Below are positions 23,536-34,863 of a DNA stretch of 64,000 nt, piece after piece. The notes beneath the pieces are model-generated. The model saw only the letters and a program-made list of their open reading frames with translations. It did not search any database and had not been told where the DNA came from. Each line of letters starts with the position of its first letter. Within the stretch, counting starts at the first letter, position 1. A program made the translations under genes and the position numbers. The DNA is from Pezicula radicicola (Eukaryota > Ascomycota > Leotiomycetes > Helotiales > Dermateaceae), in assembly GCA_003008705.1 (NCBI GenBank), contig PDUO01000035.1:440101-504100 (forward strand). Reading direction: 5' to 3'.

Positions 23536-25366
23536 ATGGGTAAAGGTAAGCTTCCTCGTCATGACTATGAAGTGCCTTTTGCTAATCAACGCCTCAAATA
23601 GGTACGGATAAGCTCTATGTAAGCGTTTTCAAAGCCTCGCTACTCGGACTCCAAGCTGACTTTCCCAGATTACCCATTCCGAATGGTCTTCTTCAGACGC
23701 GTATTCTGCCAGCGCTGGATCCAATGTTTCTCAGAAGGCGCCAAACGGTGCGAACTTCAAACGCCTTCCTTTTAACTTCTGCGCCGCAAGCTTACAGCCA
23801 TTTAAAAATCCTGTCTGTACAGCAGAGGGCACAATATTCGATGTCGAAGTCATAAGCCAATGGCTGGCAAAGCACGGGACGAACCCAGTTACGGGGAAAC
23901 CGTTAAAGGATAAGGACTTGATCAAGTTGAACTTTGCGCGCAATGGCGACACCGATGCGCATGATGGTGGCGGCGGGGCCGGTGATGGGAAAGGAGAGAT
24001 GGTTGATCCGGTTACATTCAAGGTCTTCACGGACAACACACATATCGTTGCAATCAGACACGGTACTGAGGCCAACGTCTTTGCTTGGGAGACTGTGGAG
24101 AGGTTGAACATCAAGACGAAGATGTGGATGGATCTCGTAGACGACCGAGAATTTGGGCGGTCCGACATCATCACTCTACAAGACCCGCAAAATGTCGAAA
24201 GCAGAGACTTGAGCAAATTTAAGTTTTTGAAAGAAGGAGAAAGTATCCTTACTAAAGAACAAGAGCACGATAGGCAAAAGGGGAACGTGAACATCGACGC
24301 CCTGGGCAGAGTTGGAGAGAAAGTCCTGCGAGCCAAGGAAGCTGTTGAAAAAGCCAGAAGGGAGAGAGAAGCTGGCGGAGATGTCAACCGCTCAAAGGGA
24401 ATGATAAAATCCGCAAGTGCTACAACGATTGCCAAACCCTCGATGCTACAGGAAAGAAAGGTGGCATACAATGCGGCACAGTATACAACGGGGAAAGCTG
24501 CAGCAAGCTTTACGAGTACTGGCTTAACGCCGGAAACGAGTGGCGAAAGAGCGCTCCTCACTGATGAAGAATATATGCTTCGGCCAAAGAGGGTGAAGAT
24601 AAAGGGCTACGCACGTATCGAGACGAATATGGGATCCTTAAATATCGAACTCCAAACAGAGACTGCTCCAAGAGCTGTCTGGAATTTCGTCCATTTGGCG
24701 AAAAAGGGCTATTACAATGGCGTCACCTTCCATCGAAACATCAGGAATTTCATGCTTCAGGGTGGTGATCCCACAGGGACCGGAAAGGGAGGTACCAGCA
24801 TCTGGGGTAAGAATTTCCAAGATGAATTTGATGGGCCTTTAACACACGATGCTAGGGGAGTAGTAAGCATGGCAAACAAGGGTAAAAATACGAACTCAAG
24901 TCAATTCTTCATCACGTACAAACCTGCAAAGCATCTGGATCGAAAGCATACCATTTTCGGCCGCGTCGTGGGAGGCTTGGACGTTTTGTCCAAACTGGAA
25001 AATGTCCCTGTGGATGGGTCGAATAGACCTATAGATGATCTCACAATGGAAAATGTTGTAGTATTCGTTGACCCATTCGAGGAGTTCCAAAAGCAGAAAC
25101 GCGAGAAAGACGCTGCCGAAAAGGAGAAAGCCGAGATTGTCAAGCAAGGTGGAACAGAAGACGACAAAACCACCTGGACCGGCAAACGAATCAGGGGAGA
25201 TGGTACTGTTGTTCAATCAGAGCGATCAGGAGGCGTTGGGAAGTATCTGAAGTCAACGGCAGCACCGGATGCAGGAACTGCTGCAAATGATGATGAGATA
25301 CTTGAGGAGCAGCCAGTTCGAAAGAAAACCAAAGCTGGAGGTTTCGGTAATTTTGACAGCTGGTGA
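23536..25366 (+). CDS. cyp8: U-box peptidyl-prolyl isomerase, Cyp60/PPIL2 type
   Basis: Exons 23536-23545 (10 nt), 23602-23618 (17 nt) and 23669-25366 give 574 aa. The N-terminal U-box (LPFNFCAASLQPF..NPVCTAEGTIFDVEVI) is followed by a linker, then a cyclophilin domain from about residue 315. The latter contains HRNIRNFMLQGGDPTGTGKG, SMANKGKNTNSSQFFIT and HTIFGRVVGG. The catalytic Arg of FHRNIRNFMLQGG is present, though Trp is absent as usual for this class. It is expected to be a nuclear, spliceosome-associated ubiquitin ligase/isomerase. The first 27 coding bases are spread over two micro-exons, so the start MGKGTDKLYITHSEW comes from splice phase and family likeness. The symbol follows the fission-yeast naming and is tentative. 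Confidence 0.92.
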
Positions 25367-25450
25367 AGCAATCTTGCCCCGGGAAACAAATCCACTCTCA
25401 ATCTTGATATTTCCAGAGGGGCACGAATAATCAATTATTTCGAAAGGTTC

Positions 25451-25510
25451 ACACATCTTCAGATGTGTGGTGCTATAGTGTCTTCAGAAGACACTGGCAC
25501 TTGTAAGTGC
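25451..25510. repeat. Three consecutive short hairpins downstream of the cyclophilin gene
   Basis: ACACATCT-TC-AGATGTGT (25451-25468), AGTGTCTTC-A-GAAGACACT (25477-25495) and GCACTT-GT-AAGTGC (25497-25510) follow one another about 85 bp after the stop codon. All stems are perfect. They may be a 3' UTR or transcription-end structure; the role is unknown. Confidence 0.8.
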
Positions 25511-26396
25511 TTGAAGCAGATACTCAAAGATGAGACTGAGAACTCTATAAGGCTATTTATCGCATATCCTCTAGAGAATAGGGTAAGAGGATAGATCAAG
25601 CCGAATAAGACAAGGACAGCAGGCCATAGTTGTTAGCTCGAGGAGAAGCCATTGGACTCAATTTCAAAGGTCGTAGTAACAATTAGGTATAACTCAAGTT
25701 AGCTAAATCAATTGCGTCACTTAAGTTCAAACTAAGTTACTCAAATTAGGTCTATCACTCACATAATTTAAGGTTAACTATTTCGTTGTTGTGGAACCTA
25801 CCTAGCTTCTAATTATTAACAAAATGTCCTTGAGAAGAGCTACCATAGAGGTAATTTTAGCCGTGGTATTGTCACTGGGGGATGCTGTTGATAATCCGTC
25901 TCCGACTGTTGATAAAATATGCTCGACAGTGGAGCTTTGGCTCTATCATGGTCCAGGGACTGGTGGACAGGCCGCGAACTGATCAAAATTGGATGCGACG
26001 TATCATTTTCCCATTGACGGAATGACAAACCGAGCCTGGGCTTGGACTGACCAGGGTAACACAACTGCCTAGCTTGTGGAGGTGATGTCCAAGATAAGGG
26101 CGCCATTCGTTGAAGACCCTTCACCTTCACCTTCACGGGAAGATGGGAAGATCATCATCTTCGTACTCTGCGTGAGAAACAACAAGAGATCCAATCTACC
26201 TTTTTGGTACCTTGCACCACCTGCACCGTCAACAATCATCGCATATGATTGACGATTAAATAATCCCGAGATTGTTCTGTGCCAGAGTGCCACTAACAAT
26301 AACCCACTTCGCGATAAGATTGCCAGGAAGGCCGCTCGCTGTACCGACACAAAGCGAATATCTGATAAAAACATTCCCTCGCCCATTGGGGGTCCG
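25511..26396. other. Intergenic, 5' flank of the large Zn2Cys6 gene
   Basis: Apart from the repeat at 25689-25763, no feature is supported. Open minus-strand frames at 25840-26700 are antisense to the leader and N terminus of the next gene and lack domain content. Confidence 0.45.
25689..25763. repeat. 18-bp repeat array
   Basis: Degenerate minus-strand units of GAGTAACTNAGTTTGAAC type (for example TAACTCAAGTTAGC and AAGTTACTCAAATTAGG on the plus strand). Flanking sequence up to 26396 is otherwise non-coding. Confidence 0.65.
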
Positions 26397-29300
26397 ATGT
26401 CTTCGACAGCTAGACAATACCCTCCACATGGAGCTGGCTTCACTGCGCCCAATGCTGTCAGCAACAATCCCAATGGAGCCCAGCAAGGCACCCAGCAGAC
26501 CCCTCAGCCAGGGCAGCAGCACAAGCGCGTCTATCAGGCATGTATTCCATGTCGGCGGCGCAAAGTCAAATGCGACTTGGGAAGTGTCGACGACCCGGGC
26601 GAGCCGCCATGTGTAAGGTGTCGAAGAGAGAGCAAAGAATGCTATTTCTCTGCCACGAGGAGAAAGAGAAAGACCGACGATGGTAGGGAGGAAAGTCTCG
26701 ATGGCCACGAGTTTGGTGATGACTATGTCACTCGCAATGGAAGGAAGAGCTTGTACTCTTCCTCTTCTATGTCCCCTCAGGCGTCAAATCGCCAATCGTC
26801 AATGGGCGCACCTACTGCTACTCGATCATCATACGTAGACAATCCCGCACCCAGCCTGGGCCCGCCATTGACTCCAGGTGGATCTATTGGCCGCAGAGAA
26901 CCCCTACGACGACCACCTCTTGGAAGACCGAATCAAGCATCCTCTGAAGGACCACAAGACCGCGGTGAACAAGAAAGGAATTCGGACGAACATGAATCAA
27001 ACATACAGCTGGAGAACGTTGAGGCACAGGAGGTCATGCGGCGAGGAATGTACGGACCGCACGACGCATTGGATCTTCTGTATAAGGCAGCTACCGATAA
27101 CAGGTATATATTGGTTTCATTGGAGCCATTAGCCATGCTAAAATTGTCAGTAGCCCTAGTCACAGAAGAAGCGAAAGCAATCAACATGTATCTCCCATTG
27201 TGAACCATCCTCCGAAGACACCGGTGAAGCCAGAGTTCCTACCAAGCATGCAGAAGACACCCTTGCGACAAGATGCAGCGATAGATCCTTCGCTGTCAGA
27301 ACAGCGTCCTGATTACTCACAGGAGCCAGGCTATAAGGATGCTGTCAAAGCTTGGTCTCGATTCAGATTTGTTCGTGCAGGATGGTTCACGCCAAGTGAA
27401 GCTATCGATTACATTACCTAGTAGGTTAGGTTCTGCTTCAAGTGTGTAAGTAATTAACCAAGACCTTAGTTATTATGAATATCTTTCTCCTCTTACGCCA
27501 ATATCCCCTCCCACTTTCAAACATCCAGGAACTCACCCAACTCTTCTTACAGAGGAGCCTATCCTAACGGTGACACTTCTGACTATTGCAACACGTTATC
27601 GAGAGATGCCTGGTCCTGGGGGCCAATGCAGGTCACATTCTATTCATGAACAACTCTGGACGTATCTTCGTGGAATGATTGAGAGATGCTTGTGGGGCCA
27701 AGAGGCTTTCGGGGGAGGATTCTGCGGATCTGGAGCGGATCCTGAAGCGCAAACTTCAAGTACAGCACCTTGGCGAGGAATGCGAAAAGGTAGTCTGAGA
27801 ACTCTCGGCACGATTGAGAGTCTTATGATCCTAACTGAATGGCACCCCCGGGCACTACATTTCCCTCCAGCTGAAGCTACCGACGAGCTCATGTTACCAT
27901 CTTATGATGTCCCTGATACGTATAGTGCTAGTAATGATGACAACCATCTACTACCCGGTGGTGTTGGCGGACGACGGATAGAAAGTTGGTTAGAACCAGC
28001 CTGGAGAAGTGATCGCATGTGCTGGATGCTGCTGAGTACAGCCATGGGCTTATCGTATGAGCTTGGAGTCTTCGATAACATTGAGGAGTTACTGGCCGCA
28101 GGTGTCGAAATGACAAGACCGGAGTATGAGGATGAAGCTTACCGATTAAGAGCTTCAAGAATCAGAAGATTGCTTTTGATATATGTCACTCAGCTAGCGG
28201 GGCGTCTTGGATGGACAAACATGGTCCCCGAGAATGTACGTCTAAGCGATCCTGTATTTGCAACTCGCAAGAGGCGGTCTTCAGCGGACGGCAAAACCCC
28301 AGAAACAAATACTACTGTCTCCAATACGTTTAGTTATATTCCAGATCTGGAGCTTGATGACCAGATAATTCATTGTTGGGCGGGCATCACCAATGCTATG
28401 CGTGTTGGCAACGAAAAGTTATTCAAGTCAAGACAGCACACGACGAAAATCATCCAGGACGAAAGTTATGTTGAGCTTCTCAAAGACTTCCAACCCATGT
28501 TGAGTTCTTGGAAGCAGGAATTCAATAGATTTCACTTGCCGCAGTACATCCGACACATACTCACCATTGAATACGAATATGTTCGAATTTATGTCAATTC
28601 ATTATCACTGCAGGCTGTAATCGAGAGATCTACCAGCAAGGCTGGAAACCACGCAAATCCCGGGAATGCATCAGGTAGTGGTGTGGCTACCGGGAACGCT
28701 CTGCCATTATCACCGGAAACTCAAAATTTATTCGGAAAAATGCCACTTGCAAGACTTGGTGGCTTCAGTTCTGCTGATAAACGCTACATAAGCGAAGTTG
28801 TGAGTGGAAGTCGAAATTTATTACAGACTGTTGTGGAGGGTCTCCTCCCCAATGACTTCCTCAAACATGCTCCTGTCCGGACGTATTTTCGCATCATCAG
28901 TGGTGCCATGTTTTTGTTGAAGTCATTCACATTAGGTGCGGCAAAGAAGGATGTCGATATTAGTCTTGGCCTTATGGACGATACGATTACGGCACTACGG
29001 AAATGCGTGGTAGACGACGTTCACCTGGGAATCCGCTTCGCAGATCTCCTGGAAAACCTAACGTATCGCCTAAGAGGACGCTTTATAAGTGCGCCTACAG
29101 GTTCAGCTGTTGGAGAAATAGTTGATGGGGGGCAGAGTCCAGCCGTCCATCGTGACGATGAACCTGGTACAAAAAGACAGAAACTGGACAACAGAGATCA
29201 AGCGCCAAATTGGAATGCAGGGACAACCAGTTTTGTCATGCCCAATGGTGGAGGTAAATTTAGTAGATCAATTCAATATAGAGAACACGCTAACATTACC

Positions 29301-29621
29301 TTAGGAGATCCTAATATCTCAGCCACACCATTCAATACCAATGATGGCACTTTCTTCTCTAGTCCTGCTTATGATCACGCCCCCGGTAACACCTTTGGTG
29401 GCGACATTAGCGGTCAGTACTTAGCTGGCGACACAGATTGGGATGGAACCGCTCAAAATGAAATGTGGTACATACCTGCTGGACCTGCCTTCTTTGGCAA
29501 CATAAATGATCAAACAATAACACAGACTGCTGAGGGTGTCAACGTGGGAGGCATGGATTTACTTGATTACATGGCCTATGAGAATCCTTACCACGGAATG
29601 GATGAGTCGAATGGATTTTGA
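26397..29621 (+). CDS. Large Zn2Cys6 transcription factor (Aro80/War1-like class)
   Basis: Exons 26397-27103, 27166-27420 and 27470-29621 give 1037 aa. The zinc cluster has Cys at 49, 52, 59, 72, 75 and 82 (C-X2-C-X6-C-X12-C-X2-C-X6-C) in the context [20 protein letters not shown]. The long third spacer ([12 protein letters not shown]) and the basic end FSATRRKRK are hallmarks of one conserved ascomycete group. The middle holds a fungal-specific transcription factor domain, with landmarks [45 protein letters not shown] and [15 protein letters not shown]. The C terminus is acidic and polar ([20 protein letters not shown]), a plausible activation region. Class placement is from memory; targets are unknown. 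The intron 2 donor and acceptor are phase-checked. Confidence 0.87.
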
Positions 29622-30254
29622 AGCGACATATATTGCACGTTGCACGGAGTGGGGCCAACATATCGCCATGTTAGCCATGAGCGTAGACGACTTCTTTTTG
29701 CTACTAAGTGTATTGTGCGTAATCAGCTGATCTGATGGCAGAAGGGCTACTGTTCTATTGTTATAAGGCATAGCCATTTTCTTATTATTCTTGTGTGTTT
29801 GAGTAACTTCAACTCAGTAAAAGCTATAGACAGTGGTTTGGAAACGGCACGAAAGTACACGAAGCTACTTGGATAGAACTGAGAGAACCTCGCATATCAC
29901 GGTTTGTGTAGCTAGAAAGGTCTGGTCACAATTTCGAACATGGTGAAACCAGCAATTCCACCTCGGCATCATCATTATGTGGCCCTCACATCCGCTAGCT
30001 CGATCCATGCTGAGGCGACTCTAGCAAGTGAAAGGGGGGCTTTCCATTGGGCACAGATCATAGAATGCGCCGAACTCGCGTCTTCGTTTTCATGTCCGTT
30101 CTGCGAGCAATGACGCTCGTGTGTAACCAATGTCCACAGTTGACGTTATGGTATTTAATAAAGTCATCTTCAGTTCGATCATAAGTCTTCACTCTGCCAC
30201 CTAACGCTTAGATTACATCTTATCTTTTCTCAAATTAATCTCGTTTCTAACGAA
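29622..30254. other. Intergenic
   Basis: No gene or repeat resolved; 3' flank of the regulator and the former promoter of the dehydrogenase pseudogene. Confidence 0.45.
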
Positions 30255-31356
30255 ATGGTATTCGAATATGTATACTTCCAACGTTGCTATTATCACAGGC
30301 TGTGCTTCGGGCATTGGCTTGGTAACTACGCAGCTATTTTTGGGCAAAGGGTACCAGGTGTTTAGAGTTAATATGAGTGAGATGGATCTTGGGAAGCTCG
30401 ATGATGAGGTAGAAGGCAGGTTTGGGTTTCATAAGGTGGATTTGACGACGGAGGGGGCATGTGATGAGGTTGTTAAGTTATGTACTGAGAAGTTTGGGTG
30501 AGTTACAGGTGTTGCTACAGACTATGGAATTGCTGTTTGAGGAAGGAGTTGCTAATACTCACGCTGGTTGTTGAGAGAAGATTAACGTTTTGGCAAACGT
30601 AGCGGGTAAGTGTTCCACTAAATACAACGTTGTGAGTTCTTGTCTAACATTGTTTGGGCATTATGGATGCTTTTGCTACTGCCGACACGTTTACAGATGG
30701 GGAATGGGAGAAGGTTATTATAATTTAACGTCACAGTCCCTACGAGGTTTATTCGTGCTGTGTTACCAGCTATGAAGAAGAATAAGAGCGGCAGCATCAT
30801 CATCAATTGCTAGCAAGGCTGGTTTGAGTGGTGCTGCGGCTGGTGTTGCTTACACTATAGGTCATCAAAATGCCATACGTCTCTACCTCCTTAGAAAATA
30901 CTAACTTCGTGTTCTAAAGGCTTCAAAGCATACTCTTCTTGGGGTTTCCAAGAACACAGCCTGGCGCTTCCGTGACGAAGGAATCCGCTGTAACGCCATC
31001 ATTCCAGGAGGAATTTTGTCCTATCAATCCGTTCTCCCTACAAGCTCGTCATTTTCGCTAACACTACATAGCTACACTCACAAACATTTGTTCTTCCATG
31101 CAACAACGAAAATTGGTATATGGTAGCGTATCAGACAATGATGTGAGTTTTTGTTCAATCAATACCTCATACATTCCAAGTTTGATATTAATAGGGACTT
31201 TTTAGGCCTGTTCATCACTTACATGTCGGTCAAGGCGAATCAGCGGTTATTGAACCTATGGAAATTGTAACTGCGATCGTTTTCCTTGCGAGTTCCGAGT
31301 CTAGGTTTATTAATGGGGTGAGCATGCCGGTGGATAAGGCTTGGAGTGTTGTTTAG
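30255..31356 (+). pseudogene. Broken short-chain dehydrogenase/reductase
   Basis: Recognisable SDR pieces appear in order. The cofactor motif TGCASGIG is at about 30298, VNVSEM-like and KVDLTTEGACDEVV follow, then INVLANVAG and MDAFATADTFTDGEWEKV. Later pieces are [65 protein letters not shown] and a C-terminal SSESRFINGVSMPVDKAWSVV. They cannot be joined. No acceptor restores frame before INVL, the junction before MDAFAT lacks AG, frameshifts occur near 30720-30735 and 30808, and the strand before ASKAG has lost bases so that a TAG falls in frame. The catalytic YxxxK (YT..SK) is split by an intron-like gap. Decayed by small indels rather than truncation. Confidence 0.8.
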
Positions 31357-31861
31357 GCCGTGAAATATTGTCGCAGATTTGAATGAGGAGAATATGTATC
31401 GCTGATAATACCTCTATGTGCTTACAATATACTACATTAAGTTGAATCAAGATTTTGCCAATAGCTTCGAGGATGTCGAGGTCGAGGATGTATAATGAGC
31501 ATCGGTTAACTTAACAAACTATCTACTCCAGTCACTAAGCTCAATTCAGCCAATGGTAGTGATTCTTTGGGTCTTATGAATTAAGTATAAATGGGGATTT
31601 TATAGTTTAATAACGAAAGCTCGTCTGTAATAGTCTAAAAATGATTTTGAGAATAAGACTAGAACATGCCAAATTTATAATAATATCGTTCCTCACTATT
31701 GTAATAGAACAACATATTTTCACATTGGAATTATCTCTTGTATATCATATCTACTAGAAATGAAGACCACACTAGTGGTACATCGGGATTTCATCTGCAT
31801 TGTAAGTTCAGTCCCATGGTCTTATATATATTTATTTAAGACACTGGTTACATAATCAATA
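31357..31861. other. Intergenic AT-rich
   Basis: Nothing supported; strongly AT-rich stretch ahead of the tRNA-like gene. Confidence 0.4.
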
Positions 31862-32010
31862 GTCGAGTTGCCAGAGTGGTTAATGGGTAAGACTTGAATC
31901 TCCACGTTCAGTCATCTTATGGTTTCGGCCTCGGTATGTTTATACCAAATCCTTCTTAAACGTATAATATATCTAACTCCTAGAAGTAGGTTCAAATCCT
32001 GCACTCGACG
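31862..32010 (+). tRNA. tRNA-Ser-like gene (anticodon TGA) with an extra insert
   Basis: The acceptor stem GTCGAGT pairs with ACTCGAC and is followed by discriminator G, as in serine tRNAs. The D arm is CCAGAGTGGTTAATGG. The anticodon stem starts TAAGA with loop CTTGAA (TGA at 31895-31897), and the T arm is GTAGG-TTCAAAT-CCTGC. A 15-nt intron after position 37 (31899-31913) would contain TTCA, able to pair with the anticodon, and would leave the stem partner TCTTA at 31915-31919. That leaves 66 nt (31920-31985) where a variable arm of about 15 is normal. Alternatively the intron is about 55 nt, ending before the second TCTTA at 31954. The transcript is either a tRNA with an unusual intron or a decayed gene. 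Confidence 0.65.
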
Positions 32011-32687
32011 TGCTTATGTCTCTGTTTTTGCTTTTGACTTTTGCCGTCCGGTCTGAACGATGCCTGTGAGACGTAGTTTTCTACTTTTTTTTTGGTTGTG
32101 GGAATATTTTTGTGGAGATAATTTGGACTCGCTTCGTCGTCGCTTGCTTTTGGCTTTTAGAAGATGTCCATCTAGTAAACGGAGTGGTTGATAGGCTTTA
32201 CGACTTGACTCTTCTACAGTGAGAGATTTGAAAGACTAAAACTATAGTTGCTTTATGCGTCACGATATCAAACTTTTAGAAAAGAAACAGTACTTTAAGG
32301 ATGGGTGGAACTAGTCGAATAGAAAATTCCCAGTCGACATTTTCTTGGCAAAGTTGCGCCTCGTTTGGTCGCCGCTTAGCAAGAATTGTAGATGTGCAAC
32401 AAAGCGTAGATCACAGCGATGGCACGTGATTCAACTTGAACCTGAATAATTTGCTATCTACTTTAAACATCCTTTGCTCCAACATTATATACCTATCTAC
32501 ACTACTACCATTCCAAAGGCAACATTGGTAAAAGAATCCGGGCAGGGAAAGACTGAATCTCAGCCTTAAAGCTGCAAGGCTAAATCTGACTAAACAGGCT
32601 AGAGGGGGAAAGAGCTGACATGCAGGATCCTCGAAATCTTTGCAATGGCTCTTCGGAGGCATCGTACACCACTGCTGTCGACAAGAA
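32011..32687. other. Intergenic
   Basis: T runs after the tRNA-like gene (32087-32094) could terminate Pol III. No other element was seen. Confidence 0.4.
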
Positions 32688-33259
32688 ATGGCCCGCGTTG
32701 CAAAAGCAATTAGTGAGAAGGGACTGACCTCTAATAGCGGTGTCCGTAAACGCACCAAGACCGGCTGTTTGAGTATGCAATTCCTCCATATCGCATCTCT
32801 TGTGACTGACCAGCAAAAGCATGTCGAAAACGTCGAATTAAATGCGGCGAGGAGAAGCCTGTGTGCGCCAATTGCGTGAAAGCGAAACGGGAATGCGAGG
32901 GTTACAACCAGCGCTCTGTCATTACCATTGACCCAGAAGATCTCGAAGCCGGAGAATCAAGCCCAAGCCCAATTCCTCCCACAGCTACAGTACGTAGCGA
33001 CAAACCGCTGCGGGCATGGCGACTATGCTTTATTATAATTGCTCTAAGTGTTTTGTCAACGGCCGGAAGTCTATCATTAGCTCTATGGTGGTCGTATACG
33101 AGGAATGATGTGTCGGGTGGCTTCACCATAGCTGCTTATGTCATTGCTGTTTGTGGGATCCCGATTGCTAGTGTGCAGATGAAACACAACTCTAGTTGCA
33201 AATGCTGGGATAAGGCTGTCTCAGATGAGAGTGTTGATGCACATGCTAGCGAGGGTTGA
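32688..33259 (+). CDS. Small Zn2Cys6 protein with two predicted transmembrane helices
   Basis: Exons 32688-32772 and 32820-33259 (47-nt intron, phase 1) give 174 aa. The zinc cluster is complete: Cys 27, 30, 37, 44, 47 and 54 in KTGCLTCRKRRIKC..CANC..C, followed by EGY. An acidic/Ser-Pro spacer follows. Two hydrophobic segments come next, about 97-119 (LCFIIIALSVLSTAGSLSLA..WW) and about 128-147 (GGFTIAAYVIAVCGIPIASV), then a short Cys-containing tail (HNSSCKCWDKA). DNA-binding cluster plus membrane anchors suggests a membrane-tethered regulator, but this is inference. The usual regulatory domain is absent. Possibly a truncated gene. The asparagine/aspartate after the third Cys is replaced by Gly. 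Confidence 0.68.
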
Positions 33260-33753
33260 AGTTGCAAGATGCTAGGACATCTATCTCATGGAAGGATATG
33301 AAGGCCTGCGATCCAGTACTTCAGGAAATTGGACGAGTCCTAAAGACGGGAGAGGGGGCTTCTACTGATGTGGTCTTCTACCACTTATTATATGCCTCAG
33401 CTCCAGCAATGCTGAACGGTTTCAAGTGGCCCTAGAGCACATTCGGGATTGAGGTATCGAGGTGAGAAGACGAAGCTGTGTCAGCTTAAGGCACAAGTGT
33501 CATTTCATTCTATTTCTACAGAAACGGAAGGAATGATACATACTCAGGGCCATTCACGAACATACGAAAACTTGCTAGTGTTTGACTGGGAAATCCCGTT
33601 ATGGGTCAGTTTACGGTCACCTTGAGATGAATGTCGACATGAATACTCCTCCAACAATAACAGTGTATGGGTGAAAAGGCTCGCTGAGGAATTTGAAATC
33701 GGGACACTACGAGTAATCCGGCCAAAATAGAGGAACACCGAAAAGACACTATA
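33260..33753. other. Unresolved segment with residual coding character
   Basis: A frame at about 33264-33435 reads CDPVLQEIGRVLKTGEG and VVFYHLLYASAPAMLNGF before a stop. It has no start codon and no obvious splice link to the gene just upstream. It could be a lost exon of that gene or of an older one. Confidence 0.3.
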
Positions 33754-33821
33754 AGTGAGTTACTTGCATGAAAAGTGTTCCTCAAATGAAAAGAGTTACT
33801 GAGATCAAGTGAGTTACTCAA
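33754..33821. repeat. 18-bp repeat array
   Basis: Units such as AGTGAGTTACTTGC, AAAGAGTTACTGAGATC and AAGTGAGTTACTCAAAGC; minus-strand orientation of the common motif. Confidence 0.7.
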
Positions 33822-33937
33822 AGCATTTTGGTACTTTGGTGCCTTAGGTGCCCCAACTTCAATTTACACGGCGAGAAAGGTTCGCAACCAGCGATATATT
33901 AATAACGTTCTCTTTTTAACTTCCCAAAGATGCCAGG

Positions 33938-34760
33938 CTATGGGTCTTTAGCATTGGCGTCAAGAAACTTCCAAGACCAAGACCATTGAGCTAAATGGTG
34001 CTTTTCAAGCATAGCAAGGATATCTTGTTTATAGTTGGTCATATCAAAGTATTCGGAGACAAATGCTCTCTTGCTAGCTTCAAGCTCACCGCTCTTGAAC
34101 AGAGCGGCAGCTGACGGAAGCTCTCTCTGGCAAAATTGCACAGAGCATTCAACTGTATACCCCGAATTACGTATCTGTTGGTTCATGCCGTCAAAATTTC
34201 TTATCTTGGTTATGAGGCCACCGTGGTTCTGACCGCTAATCGTGGCTCCGGAGCGAAGCTATGGAAACGCCAGGAACCGCGGCTACCGACGACTGCCCCA
34301 AATACCTCATGCAGTATAGCTCAAGCAAAGTCCTCGGGATTTTCGTTCTCGTTTCTTATTTAATTGACTTTTGGAAGAGATGATAAGAGCTTCTTATCTT
34401 TCATGTTGGTGTTTGTGCTAAAGGTGGGGGTTCGGGGTACAGGCACTACAAGTTACTGCCAAAGCTCTAGAAGTCTAACCAACATATCTGGCGGCTGGAC
34501 CTGCTACATGAAGTATCAATTCCGACGAACTACTGCTGGCTGTGTTCCTGGATCATGCAAGGTTCACTGGTATCGTACTACGTACGTCCGTGGATATTGC
34601 ATCGCAATTGTGCTTGAAAAGAATACTTACATTTCGCCCACTCTTTCCATACCATTGCCCGATCCAGCCGACAGCAAAGTTACGCCGATATAAATCCACT
34701 CTACGGATCTTCTTGCCCACTTCTTGTGCCGAGTTATTATCTTGTTCAATGAGTTGTAGC
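33938..34760 (-). other. Possible small gene or gene remnant
   Basis: Minus-strand pieces with coding-like composition lie in two places. An exon-like stretch at about 34749-34632 reads QDNNSAQEVGKKIRRVDLYR then NFAVGWIGQWYGKSGRN, is followed by a good donor (GTAAGT) and is preceded by TATAG. A second stretch, 34240-33938, ends in FLDANAKDP. I could not join them in one phase with a start codon, and no family is recognised. On the plus strand the same region has a Cys-containing frame (34364-34693), which is weaker evidence. Confidence 0.3.
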
Positions 34761-34863
34761 TATAGATATCTCCAGCTGCCCATTATGTATTTTTAATAGA
34801 ACATCAACTGCTTTTGCTGTAGACCGATATTGCGTAGGTGCCCCAGCTTACAATACGCTAACA

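Noticed and set aside
23731..24561. 276-codon minus frame over the cyclophilin gene
   Set aside because: Exactly opposite a clear coding exon; Ser/Leu-rich shadow.
26069..26708. Minus frames upstream of and over the large Zn2Cys6 gene
   Set aside because: Antisense to its leader and zinc cluster, no recognisable domain.
34364..34693. Cys-containing plus frame as a small secreted protein
   Set aside because: No signal peptide, and the opposite strand has equally coding-like pieces with a better splice donor. Left unresolved.
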